DNA of 64,000 nucleotides. It comes from Rhodococcus sp. (in: high G+C Gram-positive bacteria) (GTDB lineage Bacteria > Actinomycetota > Actinomycetes > Mycobacteriales > Mycobacteriaceae). The notes beneath the pieces were generated by a model that saw nothing but the letters and a program-made list of their open reading frames with translations, was not told where the DNA came from and searched no databases. The position numbers and the translations under genes are program-made. Positions within the stretch are counted from its first letter, which is position 1; each line of letters begins with the position of its first letter. This document shows positions 57,794-64,000 of this stretch, piece by piece. Where the stretch lies: NCBI RefSeq assembly GCF_023264675.1, contig NZ_JAHFVG010000024.1:21690-85689 (forward strand), in the 5' to 3' direction.

Positions 57794-58129
57794 TTACGGT
57801 CCGGCGAGGATCGTCTGCTCGAAGTCGGCTTGGCTCAGGTCGACTCGCCGGAACCCCGCACCGGTGGTGCCCCAGGCCATGGGCACGCCGAGCTTTTCCG
57901 CACTTGCGACCAGAGCGCGGTACCGACGAAGACCTGCCTCGTTGACCCCTCCGTTGACCCCGTCGGCGCGCAGAATCGCGCGAGCGGACACATTGGCACC
58001 GTGGACAGCGACGCCCGCGGCCTTGGGGAACTGAGCCGCGAAGGCCGTCGCGTCTGCGGTGCGCTCGAAGCTGGCGATTGCCTCCCACGACTCAGTCGAG
58101 CCGTAGAATCGGAGTGTCGAAGTGCTCAT
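57794..58129 (-). CDS. Hypothetical protein, 111 aa
   Basis: A 111-residue protein starting MSTSTLRFYGSTESW; the ATG at 58129 has GGAGG upstream. The last third (GTTGAGFRRVDLSQADFEQT) looks like a compact alpha/beta end. No family recognised. It is divergent from the gene at 58439, with a 310-base gap containing no gene I would support. Confidence 0.6.
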   Translation of the reverse strand: MSTSTLRFYGSTESWEAIASFERTADATAFAAQFPKAAGVAVHGANVSARAILRADGVNGGVNEAGLRRYRALVASAEKLGVPMAWGTTGAGFRRVDLSQADFEQTILAGP

Positions 58130-58438
58130 CTGAGTTCCTGGCCTCCTGCCGTTGCGGGACTCTCTGGTCATCCACTCGGAGGTGGAGATGTGGGCGTTGC
58201 CGAGATCGACGCTACACCCGTAGCGTTTCGCGCGTAGCATCGAACCCGAAGTGGCACAACGCGCCTGGTGTGTGATTGCGTTGGCACGACAGTCGCCGTA
58301 GGACAGCTCGACCCACAGTTTTCTGAGGGCGCTCCGCACTTCTTGTTGGCAGGCTGCGTCCCAGTGCCGCGGTCGACGGCACTCCGCGAAGAACCTCACC
58401 CGGTTGGTTCGGACGGCCAGAGAAGTGGAGATCCATCC

Positions 58439-58906
58439 ATGAGTACCCAGTCGATTGAGCAGCAGCAGAACCGCAACCCGTCTCCGTACGGTCAGCGCGT
58501 CGTGGTCAGGACTGCCATGGCCGCCGCCACGATCCTCCTGATCGTTGCGGCCGCCCTGGCGTTCGCGTTCTCAGGTGGTGGCTCCGGGGTATCGCTGAAT
58601 GCGTCACCGGCGACCACCGTCACCCTCCCGGCAGATCGCGTCCTTCCCTCACCGCAGACAACTCCCGGATCCATACGAGTCGAGACGGTGGGCTGGAACC
58701 CCAACACCAGCAAAATTGTTGCCTACGCCGGGTGCATCATCGGCGCAGGTGTACCTGTCGGCGTCGCATGGGCTGTCGCCACCAACCCTGCGGCCTGGCC
58801 CTTCATCACCGGCCGCGCAGCGTCGCTGCCAGCATCTGTGGCGAGCCAGGTCAACAAGTGGGTGTACTACCTACGTGGTACGTGCGGGTATGCCTTCTCG
58901 CGCTGA
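58439..58906 (+). CDS. Membrane-anchored protein, 155 aa
   Basis: A 155-residue protein with a hydrophobic segment at about 24-45 after a Gln-rich start, an exported Pro/Thr-rich linker, and a second hydrophobic stretch at about 92-118 (IVAYAGCIIGAGVPVGVAWA). The C-terminus has one more Cys (GTCGYAF). ATG 58439 has GGAG upstream. Function unknown. Confidence 0.55.
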   Translation: MSTQSIEQQQNRNPSPYGQRVVVRTAMAAATILLIVAAALAFAFSGGGSGVSLNASPATTVTLPADRVLPSPQTTPGSIRVETVGWNPNTSKIVAYAGCIIGAGVPVGVAWAVATNPAAWPFITGRAASLPASVASQVNKWVYYLRGTCGYAFSR

Positions 58907-59068
58907 CGACTACCGCTGGATGCCTGCAGGTCCGACCCGACAGGGGAGGACCTGCAGTGCTGCGGAGACCATCCAGGCCCGGACTGTTCGTGGTCCTGCT
59001 GTTACCCGGCAGGCCGATGCCACAGTTTTGTGTGGGCGCGCACCCGCGCACTGGGCTTAGATCCGGGT

Positions 59069-60331
59069 ATGAGGTCAGACCCACGACAAAACACACACGC
59101 CTATGCCGTGATCTTGGCGCGGGGCCCCGAGTTCTGGGCCCGCGCCGCAGTCGCGAGGGGATGCTGGCTCACGCTGGTGACGATCGCAGCCCTGGGTGGC
59201 GGAAGCGCCCGTTGGTGGGTGTGGCCGATTCTGGCGTTGGGCTTCACGGCCGCCCTTGTTGCGTGGCGGATAGCGAGACATGAGCGGTACGACACGACGA
59301 TGACCCTTCCCCTGTTGGCCACGATTCAGCGAATCAGTAACTCCACCAAGGGCACGACTACGTGGAACGTGCAGGGAACACTCGAGATGACGGTGGCGGC
59401 GACCATCGTGGCCATTGGGCCTTGGGGGATGGCCGCCGCGTCGACGAACTGGAGGTTCGTCGCTCTGGCTGGTGCGGTCGGCTACGTGTGGAACTTCCTC
59501 GCTGCGGTCACACTGGACCCTGTCTTCTACAACCCCGCGGTTGGTCCTCAGTCGGCGCTCGAGCTAGTACGTAGCGGTGTGGGCGTGTTGTCCGCGCTCG
59601 TCGGTTGCTTGATCGTCGTGCCCGCGTCCTGGCCTGCAGGGGCGATGCCGGTTGCCGCTGGAATTGTTCTGTCCGTCAGCACGATTCAACTGCGGATCAA
59701 CGAGACGGATCGTACGCTTCGTCATTCGGGCCGAGAGGCTCAACTGAGTGCGGCGAAGAGCAGAGTCGACATAGTTCAGGCAGTGCATTCGATGCTGGGG
59801 ACGCCAGTCGAGCGCGTGATGGGGGAGTACGAATCACGCCGCAACGAGGATCGCCAATTTTACGATCTGCTACGGAACATCACCGGTGGCTACTACGAAG
59901 TCATCGCCCTCGAGCATCATCCAGAACGCGACGCAGCGTGGCCGGGCGCGCTGATCGGGTCCATCACCCGAATGCTGGGGGCAACCACGATGTCACCCCC
60001 ACGGTTCCCCGACTCACCTCTCACTCCTGAAAACAGAGTGATCGCACGCCACGTCTTACAAGACCTGGCCAGCAATCTTGTGAAAAACGGAGCCCGGTAC
60101 TGCGAATTCGCTCTTGTCGATTCTGATGACAACTACATCGCAACAGCGTTCGATGACGGACGGCCGGTCGACAGTGCTCGCTGGAAAAGGCAGGGAGGGG
60201 GAATCGAGCGCTTAGAGCGGTTACATAAAGCTAGAGGGCTTCTGTTCACTTACGCGCCTGCGCACAGCGGGGAAGATCCGCAGAAGCAAGGCAAGGTCAT
60301 AACCGTGGTGTGGCATAAGAATGAAAGGTAG
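59069..60331 (+). CDS. Atypical membrane histidine kinase-like protein
   Basis: A 420-residue protein. The N-terminal 230 residues hold about six hydrophobic segments. A helical part with VDIVQAVHSMLGTPVE near 240 may be a DHp-like region. The C-terminus has a HATPase-type fold: LQDLASNLVKNGARYC (N box) near 335, TAFDDGRP (G1) near 360 and GGGIERLERL (G2) near 376. The phospho-acceptor His is not certain. It is followed at once by a receiver-domain protein, so the pair forms a two-component system of unusual type. Confidence 0.65.
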   Translation: MRSDPRQNTHAYAVILARGPEFWARAAVARGCWLTLVTIAALGGGSARWWVWPILALGFTAALVAWRIARHERYDTTMTLPLLATIQRISNSTKGTTTWNVQGTLEMTVAATIVAIGPWGMAAASTNWRFVALAGAVGYVWNFLAAVTLDPVFYNPAVGPQSALELVRSGVGVLSALVGCLIVVPASWPAGAMPVAAGIVLSVSTIQLRINETDRTLRHSGREAQLSAAKSRVDIVQAVHSMLGTPVERVMGEYESRRNEDRQFYDLLRNITGGYYEVIALEHHPERDAAWPGALIGSITRMLGATTMSPPRFPDSPLTPENRVIARHVLQDLASNLVKNGARYCEFALVDSDDNYIATAFDDGRPVDSARWKRQGGGIERLERLHKARGLLFTYAPAHSGEDPQKQGKVITVVWHKNER

Positions 60332-60335
60332 TGAC

Positions 60336-61262
60336 GTGAATACCGGAGATGATAATTCGCAGCTAACGGTTATGGTCGTCGAGGACCATTCTTTACAGGA
60401 TTCGTTCGAATCAGTTGTACCCCACGATAAGCTGTATTGGTGCAGGACCGTGAGTGAAGTGCGGTATCAGCTCGAGCGCGGCCTGGTTCCCGACGTCGTG
60501 TTTATCGACTTCGCCCTCGACAGGGGCGGAATAGCAGGTCTGAAGGGCTCCACCGCAAGCGAAACCGGCACAGGCCTGGGCGTGCTGATCGCACTGCGTC
60601 GCAGCTTCGGTCCCGATGCCATGCCCCGAATCATTGTCACCACTATGATTCATGAACAGGGACGGTACCTGTACGCGATTGCCGCCAGTCGTTGGTTTCA
60701 TGCCGATGCGGTAGTCGACAAAGCCAACCTGCGGTCCACTGACATCAGGAACATTCTCTCCGGTTCAGATCCGACTGAACCATGGTTGCGTGAGAATATA
60801 GAAGCCAACGGCCATCTACTCGATGAGCTATTTGCTGTCCCAGAGTGGACCCCGATTTGGCAAGTGTGGATGGCATCGTCAGGCCGCTTGGAGCTCGCCT
60901 ATGCCCGTCTGAACGGCAAAGTATCCAAGAATAGAATCAGAACTTTCATGGAAGAGATTCCGCCTCGGGTAGACAACCTGCGCACCGCGTTCTTCCTGCA
61001 TCAGGAGTGGGGTGAAATGGATTTGGCGCAAATAGCAAACGAGGCCGCGAATGAGTCGATAAGGCGCTCGATCACGTCCCTTATAGGCAAGCGCAGCGAG
61101 AATGAACGGCGTGAAAAGAATCAGCGCCCCGACTACAGGCCTCTCCTGGGTCTGACCATCGCACACTCGGTGTTCTTCCAGGCTCCGGAACTCGTGGAGG
61201 CGGCAGCATTGGCCGAGCCGTGGTCTCGAGCATCATCCCGACGCGTGACCAGGCAGTCATGA
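60336..61262 (+). CDS. Receiver-domain protein, partner of the kinase
   Basis: A 308-residue protein. The receiver fold is seen as VMVVEDHSL near residue 12 and DVVFIDFALDRGG near 53, where Asp would take the phosphate. Residues 160-250 form an unfamiliar helical region; DLAQIANEAANESIRRSITS near 230 resembles a C-terminal helix-turn-helix. The GTG at 60336 (AAAGG 7 bases upstream) follows the kinase stop directly. Receiver loops contain insertions, so this is a divergent response regulator. Confidence 0.65.
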   Translation: MNTGDDNSQLTVMVVEDHSLQDSFESVVPHDKLYWCRTVSEVRYQLERGLVPDVVFIDFALDRGGIAGLKGSTASETGTGLGVLIALRRSFGPDAMPRIIVTTMIHEQGRYLYAIAASRWFHADAVVDKANLRSTDIRNILSGSDPTEPWLRENIEANGHLLDELFAVPEWTPIWQVWMASSGRLELAYARLNGKVSKNRIRTFMEEIPPRVDNLRTAFFLHQEWGEMDLAQIANEAANESIRRSITSLIGKRSENERREKNQRPDYRPLLGLTIAHSVFFQAPELVEAAALAEPWSRASSRRVTRQS

Positions 61263-61623
61263 CGCCTCGATCACCAGCGAGACCGTGGAGTGCGTGATGG
61301 TCTTTCCCGGCTGAAGGCGTCGACGAGCCGGGGCTGCCCGTCTTGTGAAACCGGCCGACACCGACGGCCCGAGGTACAGCGGAATCCACGCCACCCCCTA
61401 GGCAAGGTGGCAAGGGAGTTCCTCCACGTAATCTCGGCTGCCCGAGTGCGTGCGTGTGCTGTCCGAAGACGGTTTGCGTTCGTTCGGAGCGCGGTCATCC
61501 ATTCGACCGAATCCAAGGGCATTGGCCCGCCAGTGCCGGGGCAGCGGAGCTACCCTGAGCGTTCTCGAACGGCTGGTAGTTCACGCTCCAGCCGTCCTCG
61601 TCCGAGCGGTAGGAGCCCCGACA
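61263..61623 (+). other. Intergenic region, nothing identified
   Basis: 361 bases before the secreted-protein gene. Frames on both strands here look like shadows. I see no clear promoter, hairpin or repeat. Confidence 0.5.
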
Positions 61624-62037
61624 ATGAAAGTCAGTTTCCTCAAAAAGGCCGCAGCAGTTGCTGCGTTGACGCTTTCCGCGGCCCTAGTCAACGTCCCGTC
61701 GGCGTCGGCAGTTACCTGCTACGGCGACTACTGCTCGGGTAAGGATCCACAAGCATCGGGGTGCTCGGCGGACGCGAAAACTATTGCCACCGCCTATATC
61801 TACGGCAGTGGTGGAACCTCGTGGGTAAATCTCCGGTGGTCCCCGACCTGCAAAACCAACTGGGCGCAATCGAACGTCATCACCAGCAACATCAAGGCCG
61901 TGCAGACCGGTGGCTACACCCAGGGGTACAGCACCAACAACGGGGCCAATTCGTGGTCGAAGATGATCTATTCGCCGACCCTGTGTGTGAAGGCATCGAT
62001 ATCGGGCGCTTGGGGTGTCACGCAGACAGCGTGCTGA
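61624..62037 (+). CDS. Secreted DUF2690 protein
   Basis: A 137-residue protein with a signal peptide (KKAAAVAALTLSAALV and a cut after ASA) and a DUF2690 domain: CSGKDPQASGCSADAKTIAT and LRWSPTCKTNWAQ are typical. DUF2690 occurs in secreted proteins of actinomycetes; its role is unknown. The ATG at 61624 has GGAG upstream. Length is normal. Confidence 0.85.
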   Translation: MKVSFLKKAAAVAALTLSAALVNVPSASAVTCYGDYCSGKDPQASGCSADAKTIATAYIYGSGGTSWVNLRWSPTCKTNWAQSNVITSNIKAVQTGGYTQGYSTNNGANSWSKMIYSPTLCVKASISGAWGVTQTAC

Positions 62038-62160
62038 AACCCGCTGGCCCAGGCAGACTTCGATCCCTCCGGGCCACATAGTCACGTTCTCGACGACCAC
62101 GATCGACCGTTCCCCGCCCGACGATCGTGCGGGCACAGTCTCGCTGGCGGTCGTGAACAC

Positions 62161-63162
62161 CTACTTTGGTCCTACACCTTCAGCCGCCAACCGTTCCCTC
62201 ACACTGTCCGGCATGGTTGAGCATGCGTCCGGCTCATCAAGGGTGTCAGAGAAAGCAGAGGCCGGTTCGTCGATTCCGATGGTTCCAACCACGCCTTCCC
62301 ATCCACCCATCTCAGACTCGATCTGAGGTATGAACCATCCAGCGGCTCGGTTGACTGAGATGGGGACGAGCCAGAAGGCATTCTCACTCAGGTCGATGCC
62401 GCCGCCCGGTGCACGTCGTACGTTTTCCCCCAGCGGCAAAGTTCCCGCCAGCTGCTGGGCTTGGTTGGCGGTGATGTCCCAGGGCGGCAGTCCGAAGTAG
62501 TACCAGGTGGCTGCACATACGCCGTAAAGGTTGGGGCCGAACTGTGCGATGTTGAGGTAGATCTCCATCATCCGTTTGTCGGAGATGGTGTAGCCGAAGG
62601 GAATGGCGAAGACGGCTTCGACGCCCTTCTTGAGGTCGTTCTGCGATCGGTTGAAGAAGATATTCTTGGTGACCTGCTGTGGGATCGATGATCCGGCGGG
62701 GTCTTTCTGGCCGCGGAGTCGCGCGATGATGCGGTCACCGAACTCTACGTAGTCGAAGGGGGCCCATCGTGTCCCCAACTCACCGTCTTCGTGGACGATC
62801 GCGGCCGAGATCATGTATCGACTGATGTGGTCGATCGACACGTTCTGCTGAACGGTGGTTCCAGGCGCGTCATCCGTTGCCATGAACATCGTTCGCGATG
62901 GGTCGGCGAATGTCAGGGCTACGGCAAGCGTCTCGACCACCAAGAGGATCGACACCAGCACCAGCGCCACTCTCTTGATCCAACGCCGTACCCGCGAGCG
63001 ATTCCTGGGTGGAGCGGGGCGAACCCACGGGTCATCCGACGGCGCGGTGTCCGGTTCAGGGGCCCGTTCGGTGGGGGAGCTCGGTGTATCCCAACCCGAA
63101 CGATGTAGTTCGGAATACGGATCTCCGGGCGGATCCAAGTTCGAGTCATCGGTAGTGGTCAC
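62161..63162 (-). CDS. mtgA: GT51 monofunctional peptidoglycan transglycosylase
   Basis: A 333-residue type II membrane protein: a Pro-rich cytoplasmic start, an anchor at about 64-86, and a GT51 domain with AIVHEDGELGTRWAPFDY (catalytic Glu) near residue 123, SSIPQQVTKNIFFNRS near 158 and MMEIYLNIAQFGPNLYGV near 198. The usual second motif HEDxxFxxHxG is altered to HEDGELGTRWA. Such enzymes polymerise lipid II into glycan strands outside the cell. A TATTAT box lies near 63234. Uncommon as a single gene in accessory DNA. Confidence 0.85.
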   Translation of the reverse strand: MTTTDDSNLDPPGDPYSELHRSGWDTPSSPTERAPEPDTAPSDDPWVRPAPPRNRSRVRRWIKRVALVLVSILLVVETLAVALTFADPSRTMFMATDDAPGTTVQQNVSIDHISRYMISAAIVHEDGELGTRWAPFDYVEFGDRIIARLRGQKDPAGSSIPQQVTKNIFFNRSQNDLKKGVEAVFAIPFGYTISDKRMMEIYLNIAQFGPNLYGVCAATWYYFGLPPWDITANQAQQLAGTLPLGENVRRAPGGGIDLSENAFWLVPISVNRAAGWFIPQIESEMGGWEGVVGTIGIDEPASAFSDTLDEPDACSTMPDSVRERLAAEGVGPK

Positions 63163-63362
63163 GGTTGCTGGCCCCTCCGCGAGCGAGTAAAGCGATACTC
63201 GCCGTCCAGCCCTGCGCTGTGACGTATCACCGAATAATAGCCCAGAAGCATTGCTACCGGTATGTTTAAGTGGTTGTCGTCACCGACAGTCGGTTTAGCT
63301 GAGTGCCGTGGGGGCTTTAGGTGGCGGAGCGGCAGGGGCCGCATTGGTGGGGGCTGCGCGAG

Positions 63363-63794
63363 TCACTTTCCGTCCGACGAGCCGAGCTTGTTCATCGCAT
63401 TGAGAGCTGCGCCCACCGCTGCGACCGTGCCGACAGCCCCCACAGCCAGGGGCGTGGCGTCGGCGGCGGCTTTCCGAAGCTGCTGTGGGTCACGGACGGC
63501 ATCTCTCCATCGCGTGTTGGTCAACGCCTCTCGATGAGCTTCGACGGCGAACGGCACTTGGAAGTCTTCGATCGAGTCGCCGACCGTGTTGATCGACTCG
63601 ACCACCGCACGTGCTGAAGGGGCATGCAGGACGATGTTGGTCTGTGCGACAGCGCCAGCTTTGTCGAGGCGTGTCAGGAGATGTGTTGTCGTGGAGACGA
63701 TTTCGAGCCTTCTCTTCTGCATCGCCGCAGCGATTCCGAGCCGATGACCGTCCAGGGACGACGGAGCAGTGTCGAGCACGTGACCGAGCTCCAA
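63363..63794 (-). CDS. Hypothetical protein, 143 aa
   Basis: A 143-residue helical protein (MELGHVLDTAPSSLDGHRLG), Ala-rich, with a C-terminal Gly/Ala hydrophobic stretch (AVGAVGTVAAVGAALNAM) that might enter a membrane. Resembles mycobacterial ESX/EspC-like helical proteins only in its general character. Start uncertain. Downstream of it nothing else is seen; the last 200 bases of the window hold no supported gene. Confidence 0.5.
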   Translation of the reverse strand: MELGHVLDTAPSSLDGHRLGIAAAMQKRRLEIVSTTTHLLTRLDKAGAVAQTNIVLHAPSARAVVESINTVGDSIEDFQVPFAVEAHREALTNTRWRDAVRDPQQLRKAAADATPLAVGAVGTVAAVGAALNAMNKLGSSDGK

Positions 63795-64000
63795 ATCAGC
63801 GAAGTCATTGTGAAGTTCAAAGCATCGCGCGAGTACAGCGAGCCAGAGTTTGACCTCTGCCTCGATCTCCCGAGTCGCCTAGTAGTGCCCCATAGAGTGG
63901 TGTAACTCGGTGGCCGAGCCCCTCTACGAATCCGTGTTGTGCACGGATGTAGAGCGGCCATCGTGTGATCCTTCGAGTCAACCGTCTAAAGAATCCTCGA

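Overview
The window reads as about 64 kb of accessory, plasmid-like DNA from a high-GC actinobacterium, most likely Rhodococcus or a close relative in the Nocardiaceae/Mycobacteriales. The evidence is GC-rich codon use, frequent GTG starts, several probable leaderless genes, four proteins of the Mycobacterium Rv3651 type, DUF4192 and DUF2690 proteins, and actinobacterial cytochromes P450. I see no rRNA, tRNA, ribosomal protein or core metabolic gene, and no recognisable replication or conjugation gene. Megaplasmid or integrated element is therefore an inference from content.

Layout. 0-17 kb: small hypotheticals, a DnaQ-like exonuclease, two P450s, a GAF-GGDEF-EAL protein, three Rv3651-like sensors (3.4, 10.7 and 13.9 kb), an intact IS1380-family insertion sequence (8648-10308), a methyltransferase, and a diverged duplication (11.8-12.9 and 15.9-17.0 kb). 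The duplication carries a small gene pair and a conserved hairpin that recurs at 4.77 kb. 17-24 kb: a run of small genes with a solo DUF262 protein, a TetR regulator and a possible ADP-ribosyltransferase-fold protein. 24.4-28.0 kb: a type IV-B CRISPR-Cas effector locus (csf1-cas11-csf2-csf3) with a divergent CysH-like gene and no CRISPR array. 28-31 kb: a RES-type toxin-antitoxin pair and an IS5/IS427-type element. 31-37 kb: an XRE regulator, a cold-shock-domain protein, an SDR and an AbiEii-type toxin-antitoxin pair. 37-43 kb: a plasmid- or phage-like module of small genes, a DUF4192 protein and a DnaN-like sliding clamp. Four of its transcription units start with the same leader sequence. 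43-50 kb: membrane and secreted proteins, a HAD phosphatase, the fourth Rv3651-like gene and a HEPN-like protein. 50-64 kb: small secreted proteins, a TM0106-type RecB/RNase-H nuclease, a lipoprotein, a damaged Fic gene, a zinc-finger protein, an atypical two-component pair and a GT51 transglycosylase.

Three regulatory patterns tie distant parts together. A leader beginning GTCCCAGTTGAT and ending CTGACCA lies exactly 7 nt after a TANNNT -10 box at 37.1, 39.0, 40.4 and 42.4 kb. A GATAATATC promoter core, often inside a 13-15 bp odd palindrome, lies before genes at 18.4, 21.4, 33.9, 44.0 and 53.8 kb, with the central A always oriented with transcription. A hairpin whose stem pairs change in a compensatory way lies downstream of three Rv3651-like genes. 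These patterns and the CRISPR locus are the most interesting contents.
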